A DNA stretch of 64,000 nucleotides from Paracoccaceae bacterium (lineage in GTDB: Bacteria > Pseudomonadota > Alphaproteobacteria > Rhodobacterales > Rhodobacteraceae). A model generated the notes under the pieces. The model worked only from the letters and a program-made list of their open reading frames with translations. It did not search any database and was not told the origin of the DNA. Shown piece after piece: positions 1-8,638 of the stretch. The stretch covers positions 1-64,000 of the forward strand of contig WRPH01000012.1 of the NCBI GenBank assembly GCA_009773375.1, written 5' to 3'. Positions within the stretch are counted from its first letter, which is position 1, and each line of letters begins with the position of its first letter. Made by a program: the position numbers and the translations under genes.

Positions 1-23
1 GTCCGACGCGCCACGTCATCACC

Positions 24-53
24 ATAGTGTCCACTATCAATGGTGGACACTAT
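24..53. promoter_or_regulatory. 11-bp perfect inverted repeat (operator candidate)
   Basis: Arms atagtgtccac (24-34) and gtggacactat (43-53) are exact reverse complements around an 8-nt loop. The left half, atagtgtccactat (24-37), is itself a dyad with 6-bp arms. The repeat covers the possible ATG at position 40 of the first small gene, so it could be an autoregulatory operator or a hairpin at the ribosome binding region. The regulator is not known. Confidence 0.5.
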
Positions 54-411
54 CCCACACTCTCACCCCGCGGCAGAGCGGTCAGGCCGGACGCTTACGA
101 ACCAAGAGACACGTAGCAATATACCGCTCTATCGACTTGATCTGAAGCCGATCAATGCACACGCTAACATGCTGTTCGGCAGCGATGACGTGAGCGGGCT
201 GTTCTTCGAGGCGGGTGTCACGCATGAACATGATTTTCGAGACAGTTTGACCGCCGACGGTCAGCTGCGGAGCAAGTCTTGTGTGCAGGCTCGCCTTGTA
301 ATCGATCCGCCTCAAAATTTCGCTACCGCACTTGCAAGAGTGTGTAGTAGAATCAACATAATAAATGGTGGCGAAATGCCGCTCCCTCCAAGCCAAGGCA
401 GCTTGTTTTGA
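40..411 (+). CDS. hypothetical protein, first gene of a coupled pair
   Basis: This 123-residue protein is not recognised. The C-terminal two thirds looks folded, with a THEHDF segment near residue 62, a conserved-looking KSCVQARLVI stretch and a GEMPLPPSQGSLF tail. The first ~30 residues are polar and may not be translated; a later start, such as the Met near residue 44, is possible. An in-frame TAG at 25-27 closes the frame upstream. Its TGA overlaps the TTG start of the next gene, which implies translational coupling and a joint function. GC is lower than in the rest of the window, which suggests acquisition by transfer. The antisense frame at 82-396 is judged a shadow because the plus-strand frame couples to a real gene. 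Confidence 0.55.
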   Translation: MVDTIPHSHPAAERSGRTLTNQETRSNIPLYRLDLKPINAHANMLFGSDDVSGLFFEAGVTHEHDFRDSLTADGQLRSKSCVQARLVIDPPQNFATALARVCSRINIINGGEMPLPPSQGSLF

Positions 412-1166
412 CCGTTTCTCTTGTTGATCAACAACTTACTCATAGAGTGGCGTTCGCTCTAGGTCGGATTGCGAGGTATCGCGATGCGGGGGAAAGGGTA
501 ATGATTGATCTTCCGGTTCTCTATCCTAGTGGTTCAACGGTCGTTGTTGAAATTGAGCAAAACGGCGACAAGATTTGGGTCTCGGACATGGGGCTTGGCC
601 ATACCGAGGCCGAACTTATGCACGCTACAGATTCTTACAAACGGCTTGCTGGTCAGAAGGCCAAAGAGTTTGGAGTGGACTATGACGGTCAAACGATGTT
701 CGCACTTTGGGTGCCTGCAAGCCGGATTGAAGCCGCAATCGTGTGTGTGGCCAATGCTTCTGCACAAGCCGCGGCTGATGCCGTTCGTCACGCTTCCGAA
801 GCGCATAATCGCGGTCAAGATGAAGCATTTTTCGAGAGAGTGCTTGGGATTTTCGGAAAGAAATTTGTTGCTCGCACTGCAGAGATAAGCGGTCAGCGAA
901 CATCTTGGGAGGCTCACAATGTGGTCGTGTTTCCGCACGGAAAGCGCGCCATTTTTGAGCCAATGAGCAAGCATCCGACCTCAGTTTCAAGCAAGTTCCT
1001 CATGTTTAGTGACATCAAGGCGACAAATACTCAGATTTCGCTGAACGTAGTAGTTTCGAGCATTGGGAGCCTAGATGCAAAGGCTCAGATGGTTGCTGAT
1101 CTTGCGAATATCGTGCCAATAGACGCACCGGATACTGCGCTTAGAGATTTTGCGGAAGCATCGTAG
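408..1166 (+). CDS. DUF1828-like domain protein
   Basis: This 252-residue soluble protein has no signal peptide or membrane segment. Residues ~30-75 (LPVLYPSGSTVVVEIEQNG followed by IWVSDMGLGHTEAEL) resemble the DUF1828 family, small domains that often lie next to mobile-element or toxin-antitoxin-like partners; the function is unknown. The remainder (residues ~90-250) is alpha/beta and unrecognised. The TTG start overlaps the stop of the preceding gene, so the two are probably co-translated. Base composition is near 50% GC, unlike the ~64% of what follows, in keeping with an accessory cassette. The family call is from memory of the motif pattern and is tentative. Confidence 0.7.
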   Translation: MTVSLVDQQLTHRVAFALGRIARYRDAGERVMIDLPVLYPSGSTVVVEIEQNGDKIWVSDMGLGHTEAELMHATDSYKRLAGQKAKEFGVDYDGQTMFALWVPASRIEAAIVCVANASAQAAADAVRHASEAHNRGQDEAFFERVLGIFGKKFVARTAEISGQRTSWEAHNVVVFPHGKRAIFEPMSKHPTSVSSKFLMFSDIKATNTQISLNVVVSSIGSLDAKAQMVADLANIVPIDAPDTALRDFAEAS

Positions 1167-1347
1167 CCGTTTGGTCGGCAACAGTTTGGTGTGAAGATCA
1201 TCGACATTAGAAGTCAAGGAAACGATTTCTTTTGCCAGTTCCCATGGACGCATGGTCTAAGTCACCGCCAAAACCCTAACAAATTCTTAAATCCACCACC
1301 CCAACCCACTGATATCCCACAACAAAAAATGGTCCCGAGTTGGGACC

Positions 1348-2448
1348 CTACCCGATCCGCCCCCGAACCCCTCCGGTCTGGCCCCGGTCCAGCAGCAGAT
1401 GGTCCAGCAGAACGCAGGCCATCATCGCCTCCCCCACCGGAACCGCGCGGATGCCGACACAGGGGTCGTGCCGCCCCTTGGTGATCAGGTCAATCTCGGC
1501 CCCCGCCGCCGTAATCGTCGCCCGCGGTGTCAGGATAGAAGAGGTCGGTTTCACCGCGAACCGCACCACCACCGGCTGCCCGGAAGATATCCCGCCCAAA
1601 ATCCCGCCCGCATGGTTCGACAGAAACTCCGGCCCGTTGGCCCCCATCCGGATCTCATCCGCATTCTCAACCCCGGTCAAAGAAGCGGCGGCGAACCCGT
1701 CGCCGATCTCCACCCCTTTCACCGCGTTGATCGACATCATCGCGGCGGCCAGATCGGAATCCAGCTTGCCATACAGCGGTGCCCCCAGCCCCGCAGGCAC
1801 CCCCGACGCCGTCACCTCGATCACCGCCCCCACCGAGTTGTGGGCCAGCCGCAGTTCATCCAGATAGATCGCCCACTCCGCCGCGGCGACCGGATCGGGA
1901 CAGAAGAACGGGTTCGCCCCGATCTGCGCCGCATCGAACCGGCTGCGATCAATCCCGCGCGGCCCCATCTGCACCATATAGCCGCTGATCTGCAAATCCG
2001 GCACCAGCTGCGCCAGCACCGCCCGCGCCACGCCCCCCGCCGCGACCCGAGACGCCGTCTCACGCGCCGAGGACCGCCCGCCGCCACGATAATCCCGCAC
2101 GCCGTATTTCTGATGGTAGGTGATGTCGGCATGCCCCGGCCGGAACGCCTGCGCGATATCGCCGTAATCCTTGCTGCGCTGGTCGGTGTTCTGGATCATC
2201 AGCGAGATCGGCGTGCCCGTCGTCAGCCCTTCGAACACGCCCGACAGGATACGCACCTCATCCGGTTCCTTCCGCTGGGTGGTGAACTTGCTGGTGCCCG
2301 GCTTACGCTGATCCAGCCACGGCTGCAGATCCGCCTCGGAAAGCCGCACTTCCGGAGGGCAGCCATCTACCGTGCAGCCAATCGCAGGCCCGTGGCTTTC
2401 GCCCCAGGTGGTGACGCGGAACAGGTGACCAAAGGTGTTCAGGCTCAT
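1348..2448 (-). CDS. aroC: chorismate synthase
   Basis: AroC converts 5-enolpyruvylshikimate-3-phosphate to chorismate, the last step of the common aromatic pathway, using reduced FMN without net redox change. The 366-residue product has the family length. Family motifs are visible: [15 protein letters not shown] at the N-terminus, the [15 protein letters not shown] region with [19 protein letters not shown], and the C-terminal [18 protein letters not shown]. The ATG at 2448 is chosen because AGGAG lies 7 nt upstream and the protein then begins MSLNTFGH as in homologues. The open frame extends 66 codons further upstream, but that part shows no family similarity. It is divergent from the ABC exporter operon. 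Confidence 0.97.
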   Translation of the reverse strand: MSLNTFGHLFRVTTWGESHGPAIGCTVDGCPPEVRLSEADLQPWLDQRKPGTSKFTTQRKEPDEVRILSGVFEGLTTGTPISLMIQNTDQRSKDYGDIAQAFRPGHADITYHQKYGVRDYRGGGRSSARETASRVAAGGVARAVLAQLVPDLQISGYMVQMGPRGIDRSRFDAAQIGANPFFCPDPVAAAEWAIYLDELRLAHNSVGAVIEVTASGVPAGLGAPLYGKLDSDLAAAMMSINAVKGVEIGDGFAAASLTGVENADEIRMGANGPEFLSNHAGGILGGISSGQPVVVRFAVKPTSSILTPRATITAAGAEIDLITKGRHDPCVGIRAVPVGEAMMACVLLDHLLLDRGQTGGVRGRIG

Positions 2449-2693
2449 GCGCGGGCTCCTCTTTGGCCCAGCCATAAGCCAACCACACCCGCCGATAAAC
2501 CCCCGAAAGGCGCGGCACCGTGAATGGCAGCGGGATTGTTGCTGAACGCTGCGGGACAAGACCAGCATCCCTGCGACTGCACGCGATCGGCGTCGCGCAT
2601 GAGCCAAAGTATCGGCAGCCAATTTGGCCTTGCAGCGATCGCGCACTTTTCGTCGCCCTTCGCCGGGTTATATCAGAGCAAAGAGGATGCCCC

Positions 2694-3344
2694 ATGCTGT
2701 TGACCTTGCGCGAAGTGACAAAGACTTATCCGGGGGCCGAGGCACCGGTATTGCGAGGTGTTTCCTTTGACCTCGCCGCGGGCGAGATGCTGGCGCTGAC
2801 CGGAGAGTCTGGGTCCGGCAAAAGCACGCTGCTGCATCTGGTGGGCGGGCTGGATACGGCGGACAGTGGCGTGGTGGCCATTGAGGGCACCGATCTGACC
2901 TTACTGGATGATGCGGACCGCGCAGCGCTGCGGCGGGGCACGGCCGGGGTGATTTTCCAGCAGTTCAACCTGATCCCGTCGTTGACGGTTGCGGCGAACA
3001 TTGCCTTTCAGGCGCGGCTGGCGCGGCGACACGACCCGAAGCGCGCGCAGGTTCTGTCAGGGCGTCTGGGCCTGACCGAGCATCTGCACAAATACCCCGA
3101 GCAGTTGTCTGGGGGGCAGCAGCAGCGCGTGGCGATTGCGCGCACGCTGGCACCGCAGCCAAAGCTGGTCCTTGCCGATGAACCGACCGGGAACCTCGAT
3201 GAGGCGACAGCAGACACTGTGTTTGCCTTGCTCTGCGAACTGGTCAGCGAAACCGGCGCGGGCCTGATCCTTGTCACGCATTCCGAGCGGTTGGCCGGAC
3301 GGATGCGCCGCCGCCTGCACCTTCGTGCGGGGCAATTGACGTGA
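2694..3344 (+). CDS. ABC transporter ATP-binding protein (AttE/MacB/LolD type)
   Basis: This is the 216-residue nucleotide-binding subunit of an FtsX/MacB-type exporter. Walker A GESGSGKST (~residue 37), the Q-loop FQQFN, the signature LSGGQQQR, Walker B LVLADEPTGNLD and the switch THS are all intact. The DEPTGNLD form is typical of the LolD/MacB group. The ATG at 2694 has AGAGGA just upstream; the open frame further upstream is unlikely to be translated. The next gene starts with a GTGA overlap, so ATPase and permease are coupled. With the downstream permease and lipocalin-like gene the order resembles attE-attF/G-attH of Agrobacterium. Confidence 0.92.
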   Translation: MLLTLREVTKTYPGAEAPVLRGVSFDLAAGEMLALTGESGSGKSTLLHLVGGLDTADSGVVAIEGTDLTLLDDADRAALRRGTAGVIFQQFNLIPSLTVAANIAFQARLARRHDPKRAQVLSGRLGLTEHLHKYPEQLSGGQQQRVAIARTLAPQPKLVLADEPTGNLDEATADTVFALLCELVSETGAGLILVTHSERLAGRMRRRLHLRAGQLT

Positions 3345-5728
3345 ACGCGGCGATATTTTCCGCGTTGTTTGCGCATTGGCGCTGCAACCCTTTGCAACTG
3401 ATCACGCTTCTGGCCGGGCTGGCCGTGGGGACGGCGCTTTGGTCGGGGGTGCAGGCGATCAATGCCGAGGCGCGGGCCAGCTATGACGCCGCAGCGGCGA
3501 CGCTGGGCGAAGGCATGTATGGCCAGATCACCGCGCAAGACGGCGCACCGATACCCCAGCAGACCTATATCGCGTTGCGACGCGCTGGGTGGAACGTGTC
3601 ACCTATTGTGGAGGGGAAGTTGGGGTCGGTGCGGCTCGTGGGGATTGATCCGCTGACCGCGCCGGGGGGTATTGGCCCGGTTTCGGTTGGCAGCGGCGCT
3701 GACCTGGCGGCATTTCTTTCCGGCGCGGGGCAGATCTTTGCGCGCGCCGATACGTTGCTGCATCTGCCTGTGACCGGCCTTCAGGGCATAGCTACTCCGG
3801 AGGTGGCACCGAATACGGCGATCACCGATATCGGGCTGGCGCAGCGTTTGCTGGGCAAAGGCGACCAGATCGACCGCCTGTTGGTGGCACCCGAGCAGCC
3901 GCTGACGCGCCGCCCGCTCGCCGAAGTTGCGCCTGATCTGATTGAAACTGACGCACAGGGCAGCAACGATGTCGCCCGGCTGACCGACAGTTTCCACCTG
4001 AACCTGACCGCCTTTGGCCTGCTGTCTTTTGCGGTGGGGCTGTTCATCGTACATGGCGCAATCGGCCTTGCGTTCGAACAACGCCGGGCAATGGTGCGCA
4101 CGCTGCGGGCCTTGGGGGTGCCGCTGCGGCGGCTGATTGGCTTGATGGTGGTGGAGCTGGCGGTTCTGGCGCTGGTTGCAGGGGTGATCGGCGTTGCCTT
4201 GGGCTACGGAGTAGCGGCGGCGCTGTTGCCGGATGTGGCGGCAACCTTGCGCGGGCTTTACGGTGCTGATGTGTCGGGGCAGTTGGCGTTGCGACCGGTC
4301 TGGTGGCTGTCGGGGCTGGCGATTGCGATGGGGGGCACGGTTGTCGCGGCGGCTGGGGCGCTATGGTCACTGGCCCGCATGCCGCTTTTGGCCAGCGCTC
4401 AGCCGCGTGCCTGGGCGATGGCCCGCAGGCAGGGCAGGTTTGTCGCGGTGTCGCTTGGATTGCTGGCCGTCGCGGCGGGCATTGCCGTTTGGGGGCACGG
4501 GCTGATGGCGGGCTTCATCCTGCTGGGCGCGCTGCTGATCGGAGGGGCTTTGGCCTTGCCGCCGCTGCTTGGTCTGGTTCTGCGGCTGGGCGAGGGCTGG
4601 GCGCGCGGGCCGGTTGCGCAGTGGTTCTGGGCGGATAGCCGTCAACAATTGCCGGGCCTGTCGCTGGCGCTGATGGCGCTGCTTCTGGCGATGGCGGCGA
4701 ATGTCGGCGTTTCAACAATGGTCTCATCGTTCCGGCTGACCTTCACCAGCTTTCTGGATCAGCGGCTGGCGTCGGAACTGTATGTCAGCGCCAGCACTGC
4801 AGAGCAGGCTGCGGCAATCACGGCGCTGGCACCGACGCGCGCCGATGCGGTGTTGCCGATCCTGTCAATCGACCAACAGATCGCAGGGCTGCCTGCAGAG
4901 ATTTATGGCGCCCGCGATCACGCCACCTATCGCGACAACTGGCAGCTCTTGCGCGCTGTGCCGAATGCCTGGGAGGCTTTGGCGCAAGGCGGGGGCGTGC
5001 TGATCAACGAACAGTTGTTCCGCCGGGCGGGGCTGGATCTTGGTGCTGAGGTGACGATTGCGCCCGGCGTTAGCTTGCCGGTGCTTGGCATCTATGGCGA
5101 TTATGGCAACCCGGTTGGTCAGGTGATCGTGACCGAAGCGGTGTTTCGTCGCCAGTTCCCCGCCGTTGTTGCCCTGCGGTTCGGCTTGCGGATAAACCCC
5201 GCACAGGTTGCCGCCCTGCGCGCAGGTCTGCGCGATCAGGGCGGCGTTACCGATAGCGCGATGGTTGATCAGGCGTCGATCAAGGCGCTGTCTTTGGAGG
5301 TGTTCGAGCGGACGTTTACCGTGACGACTGCGCTGAACATCCTGACCCTTGCCGTCGCAGGTTTTGCGATATTGATGAGCCTGCTGACGCTGGCGGCGAT
5401 GCGTTTACCACAACTGGCTCCGGTCTGGGCGCTGGGGCTGACGCGGCGCAGGCTGGCGGCGCTGGATCTGCTGCGGGCGATGGTGCTGGCGGCGCTGACA
5501 GGAGCGCTTGCCCTGCCTTTGGGGCTGGCGCTGGCGTGGGCGCTATTGGCGGTGGTGAACGTCGAGGCGTTTGGCTGGCGGTTACCGATGTATCTGTTTC
5601 CGTTGGATTATCTGCGGCTGGGTGGGCTTGCCCTTTTGGCAGCCGCACTGGCCGCGCTGTGGCCCGCGTGGCGATTGTCGCGCATGCCACCAGCGCGACT
5701 TCTTGGGGTTTTCCGCCATGAACGTTAA
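3341..5728 (+). CDS. FtsX-like ABC permease, double-domain
   Basis: This 795-residue inner-membrane protein has two FtsX-type repeats. An N-terminal transmembrane helix (~residues 13-32) is followed by a periplasmic domain, a first membrane block (~225-345), a further pair of helices, a second extracytoplasmic domain (~450-640) and a C-terminal membrane block (~650-780). It is the membrane part of the exporter energised by the preceding ATPase. Such permeases move lipids or hydrophobic molecules out of the membrane rather than importing solutes. It uses a GTG start in a 4-bp overlap with the ATPase gene and overlaps the next gene by 11 bp. The fused arrangement would correspond to AttF plus AttG in one chain. 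Confidence 0.88.
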   Translation: MNAAIFSALFAHWRCNPLQLITLLAGLAVGTALWSGVQAINAEARASYDAAAATLGEGMYGQITAQDGAPIPQQTYIALRRAGWNVSPIVEGKLGSVRLVGIDPLTAPGGIGPVSVGSGADLAAFLSGAGQIFARADTLLHLPVTGLQGIATPEVAPNTAITDIGLAQRLLGKGDQIDRLLVAPEQPLTRRPLAEVAPDLIETDAQGSNDVARLTDSFHLNLTAFGLLSFAVGLFIVHGAIGLAFEQRRAMVRTLRALGVPLRRLIGLMVVELAVLALVAGVIGVALGYGVAAALLPDVAATLRGLYGADVSGQLALRPVWWLSGLAIAMGGTVVAAAGALWSLARMPLLASAQPRAWAMARRQGRFVAVSLGLLAVAAGIAVWGHGLMAGFILLGALLIGGALALPPLLGLVLRLGEGWARGPVAQWFWADSRQQLPGLSLALMALLLAMAANVGVSTMVSSFRLTFTSFLDQRLASELYVSASTAEQAAAITALAPTRADAVLPILSIDQQIAGLPAEIYGARDHATYRDNWQLLRAVPNAWEALAQGGGVLINEQLFRRAGLDLGAEVTIAPGVSLPVLGIYGDYGNPVGQVIVTEAVFRRQFPAVVALRFGLRINPAQVAALRAGLRDQGGVTDSAMVDQASIKALSLEVFERTFTVTTALNILTLAVAGFAILMSLLTLAAMRLPQLAPVWALGLTRRRLAALDLLRAMVLAALTGALALPLGLALAWALLAVVNVEAFGWRLPMYLFPLDYLRLGGLALLAAALAALWPAWRLSRMPPARLLGVFRHER

Positions 5729-6755
5729 AGCCTTGATCGTTGCGCTGTGTCTGCCGCTGCCAGCCTTGGCGCAGGGGTTTGCCGGGCTTGGCACTGATGC
5801 CGAAGAATTCGCCCAGCCCGCGCCCGCAACGGTGTTGCAGTTCCCGGCCGACCACGGCGCGCATCCGGCGTTTCGGATCGAGTGGTGGTATCTGACGGCG
5901 AACCTGACTGGCCCGGACGGCACCCCCTATGGCCTGCAGTGGACGCTGTTCCGTTCGGCTCTTGCGCCGCATGACGGGCAGGGCTGGCAGACGCCGCAGT
6001 TGTGGATGGGCCATGCCGCCGTGACGACGCCAAAAGCGCATTTTGTGGCGGAGCGGCTGGCGCGTGGCGGCATCGGGCAGGCGGGGGTGCAGGCCGCGCC
6101 GTTTTCGGCGTGGATCGACGATTGGGCCATGGAAGGGCAGGATCTTGAGCGCCTGCGTCTGACTGCCTCGGGCCGCGATTTCGCCTATGACGTGGGGCTG
6201 GACGCGACGGGGCCTTTGGTGCTGCACGGGCAGAACGGCTATTCGGTCAAATCCGCTGCAGGGCAGGCAAGCCATTATTATTCGCAGCCATTCTTTCAGG
6301 TATCCGGCAACCTGACCCTGCCCGACGGCACCATTCCTGTCACGGGTCGGGCTTGGCTTGACCGCGAGTGGTCGTCGCAGCCTCTGGCGCAGGATCAGAC
6401 CGGGTGGGACTGGTTCTCGCTGTCGTTCGACAGTGGCGACAAGCTGATGGGCTTCGTGCTGCGTGGCACCAAGGATTTCACCGCAGCGACATGGATCGCG
6501 GCGGACGGCAGCGCTACGGCCTTGCCAGACGGAGCTTTTGTGGCCGTGCCATTGGCCCGGCGGGCGGTTGCGGGGCGCGAAGTGCCGGTCGAATGGCGCG
6601 TGCGCTTGGCCGAGCGGGGTGTTGATGTGACGGTGCAGGCGCTGAACCCGGAGGCGTGGATGGCAACCTCGGTGCCCTATTGGGAGGGGCCTGTGAGGAT
6701 TTTTGGCAGCCATGCGGGCTTGGGCTATCTGGAGATGACCGGCTATGACGACTGA
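5718..6755 (+). CDS. AttH/CrtC-like lipocalin-family protein
   Basis: This 345-residue protein has a Sec signal peptide (MNVKALIVALCLPLPALAQG) and the two-barrel AttH/CrtC fold signature: FRIEWWYLTANL near residue 53, GLQWTLFR, and a second half with GRAWLDREWSSQPL and WDWFSLSFD. Members include carotenoid 1,2-hydratase and AttH. In exporter operons the protein probably holds or modifies a hydrophobic ligand in the periplasm. I see no carotenoid genes nearby, so a CrtC role is not supported. The ATG at 5718 lies inside the permease gene (11-bp overlap) and gives the best signal peptide. Confidence 0.85.
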   Translation: MNVKALIVALCLPLPALAQGFAGLGTDAEEFAQPAPATVLQFPADHGAHPAFRIEWWYLTANLTGPDGTPYGLQWTLFRSALAPHDGQGWQTPQLWMGHAAVTTPKAHFVAERLARGGIGQAGVQAAPFSAWIDDWAMEGQDLERLRLTASGRDFAYDVGLDATGPLVLHGQNGYSVKSAAGQASHYYSQPFFQVSGNLTLPDGTIPVTGRAWLDREWSSQPLAQDQTGWDWFSLSFDSGDKLMGFVLRGTKDFTAATWIAADGSATALPDGAFVAVPLARRAVAGREVPVEWRVRLAERGVDVTVQALNPEAWMATSVPYWEGPVRIFGSHAGLGYLEMTGYDD

Positions 6756-7314
6756 TCCACAGCTCTGGGCCACCGGGCTGGAAACGCTTCATGCGCAGGT
6801 CTGGGCGAGGCTGGTGCGGGGTGTCAAAGACCGCCATGCCCCGGCGCGCCACCCAGGCTTTGCCACCGTGTCGCCAACGGGCTGGCCGGAAGTGCGGACG
6901 GTTGTGCTGCGCGCGGCCGATGTGATGGCGGGGACGCTGGATATCCACACGGATTTGCGATCCGACAAGGTTCTGGCATTGCAGCACAATCCGCGCGCAG
7001 CCCTGCATGTCTGGGATGCTCAGGCGCATTTGCAGACGCGGATCGAGGTGACCGTCACGGTATTGACGGGGGCTCAGGTTGCTGAAATCTGGGCGAAGGT
7101 GCCTGATCCATCGCGGCAAAGTTATGGGACAGATCCTGCCCCCGGCCTGCCGATTGCGTCTGCGCTTGCCTATGACAAGCGCCCGAATGCCGCATCTTTC
7201 GCAGTACTGCGCTGCACGATTGAGGCGATGGACATTCTGCACCTTGGCCAAGACCATCGGCGCGCCCGCTTTGAACGGGCCGATGGCTGGGCGGGGCAAT
7301 GGCTGGCACCCTGA
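6745..7314 (+). CDS. pyridoxamine 5'-phosphate oxidase-like FMN-binding protein
   Basis: This 189-residue protein has the split-barrel flavin-binding fold. The N-terminal part RHPGFATVSPTGWPEVRTVVLR matches the Alr4036/PPOX-like group, followed by DLRSDKVLAL and a central segment resembling PPOX-type QTRIEV. The C-terminal part is shorter and differs from PdxH, so a general FMN reductase or oxidase role is more likely than vitamin B6 synthesis. The gene overlaps the lipocalin gene by 11 bp and is the last member of the operon. The physiological substrate is unknown. Confidence 0.8.
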   Translation: MTTDPQLWATGLETLHAQVWARLVRGVKDRHAPARHPGFATVSPTGWPEVRTVVLRAADVMAGTLDIHTDLRSDKVLALQHNPRAALHVWDAQAHLQTRIEVTVTVLTGAQVAEIWAKVPDPSRQSYGTDPAPGLPIASALAYDKRPNAASFAVLRCTIEAMDILHLGQDHRRARFERADGWAGQWLAP

Positions 7315-7346
7315 AACTGCCAGGCAGATTTGGCTATGTTGCCGTG

Positions 7347-8567
7347 TCAGGCCGAGATGAATTGATCAAGAATGCGCGGGATTTGCTGTTTTACCTTGAA
7401 GAAGCCCGCCGTGGCGTGAGGCCAGATCGCCCTGTCCCACGCGCGCTGCCATTCGGCAAGAATGATGCCCTTGGCCACGAGATACGGGGCCGCTTCTTGC
7501 AACCAATCATGGAGCGGACCGCGCGTGACATAGGGAGTGACGATCTGCGTGGCACCCACACCCGTCGCCCATCGGGCCAGAGCATCGGGATGATCGGCGC
7601 GCATTGGCATCGGCACCAGCCCCGCGCGTTGTGCGGTATCGGCAAGCGCTTGTTCTTCAAAGCGCCCGACCATTTCGGCAACTGGCAGAGACGAGCGCAG
7701 ATGGCTTGCGCTTAGGGTGGCGGAGGCGCGGATATCCAGACTGGCAAGAGCGAAATCCTCGAACCGGCAATCTTCATCGGTGATCAGCACAGCCGTTGGC
7801 CGACCCGGCTGCGGCGTAATCAGCGCACGCAACGGCAGCACCGGGGGCAGCCCGTCTGGCTCGGTCGCCTCAAGCCCTTGCGTGACCTCATCGAGATCGC
7901 TGTGGCGCGGCGAGAAGCGCCCGCCTGTGAAGCTTGCGATGTTGTCGGCACGCGCGGGATAGGGCTTGCCGCGGGTATGCAGGCCAGCGACCCAGCGCCA
8001 GCCCAGCGTGTTGGAGGCCGCATCGCCATCCAGAAGGTGCCGGTAAAAGAAATCCGCAGCAAGCCGCCAAGGCAGCCCCAGCGTGAATATCCAGATTGAA
8101 GCAAACCACATCCGCGCGTGGTTGTGCAGATAGCCGGTTTCGACCAATTCAACGGCCCACGCATCAAAGCATGCCAACCCGGTCTGGCCGTCTTGCGCCC
8201 GCTCGACATCGCGACGCAGGCGGCGATCTCGATCAAGCGCCGCCAGATCGGCCTGCAGGCCTTGGCGATAGCTGGCCCAGACTTGTGGCCGCCGCTCCAG
8301 CCAGCCCTTGAAGTAGCTGCGCCAGATCACCTCCTGGATGAATTTCTCGGCGTTTTCGGGGCCATGCGCCGCAAGCGCCGCTGCCACCAGTTCTTGTTCC
8401 GTGATCAACCTGCGCCGGACATAGGGCGACAGCACCGACACCGCCTTGTGCTGACCCGGCCCGCGATCATAGTTGCGCCCGTTGGCATAGCGCGACCCCA
8501 TCGCCGGGCTGAAGGCCTGCATTGCAGCCAATCCGGCGGCGCGGGTTGCGACAAGGGTCTTTGGCAT
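7347..8567 (-). CDS. photolyase/cryptochrome-like FAD-binding protein, apparent domain swap
   Basis: The 406-residue chain starts directly in the helical FAD-binding domain of photolyases. GSRYANGRNYDRG and the following SVLSPYVRRRLI (residues ~24-55) match the FAD-cradle motif, and LDGDAASNTLGWRWVAG with TRGKPYPARADNI (~180-215) matches the domain's end. Normal photolyases carry an alpha/beta antenna domain of ~200 residues before this point; here it is missing. Residues ~255-400 instead look like an alpha/beta domain (PTAVLITDEDC, then TAGFFKVKQQIPRIL, reminiscent of the antenna-domain exit), so the order appears permuted. DNA repair or light sensing is inferred, not shown. It is convergent with the PPOX gene. 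Confidence 0.8.
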   Translation of the reverse strand: MPKTLVATRAAGLAAMQAFSPAMGSRYANGRNYDRGPGQHKAVSVLSPYVRRRLITEQELVAAALAAHGPENAEKFIQEVIWRSYFKGWLERRPQVWASYRQGLQADLAALDRDRRLRRDVERAQDGQTGLACFDAWAVELVETGYLHNHARMWFASIWIFTLGLPWRLAADFFYRHLLDGDAASNTLGWRWVAGLHTRGKPYPARADNIASFTGGRFSPRHSDLDEVTQGLEATEPDGLPPVLPLRALITPQPGRPTAVLITDEDCRFEDFALASLDIRASATLSASHLRSSLPVAEMVGRFEEQALADTAQRAGLVPMPMRADHPDALARWATGVGATQIVTPYVTRGPLHDWLQEAAPYLVAKGIILAEWQRAWDRAIWPHATAGFFKVKQQIPRILDQFISA

Positions 8568-8638
8568 GATCTGGGCTCCTGCGGGCAGGCTGCTAAACTG
8601 ATGCGCAAAGCTGCGAAATCAACAGGATGCCGAAACAT

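Noticed and set aside
82-396. 104-codon minus-strand frame over the first small gene
   Set aside because: The plus-strand frame is coupled to the DUF1828-like gene by a TTGA overlap; the antisense frame has no neighbour or ribosome binding site supporting it. Some doubt remains, since neither protein is recognised.
5718-6755. Carotenoid 1,2-hydratase (crtC) annotation
   Set aside because: The fold is shared, but there are no carotenoid or photosynthesis genes in the window, and the protein has a signal peptide and sits in an exporter operon, so AttH-like is the better name.
5316-6773. Long minus-strand frame (485 codons) over the exporter permease and lipocalin genes
   Set aside because: It is low-complexity, rich in Arg, Pro and His, and opposite genes with clear motifs and overlaps; a compositional shadow.
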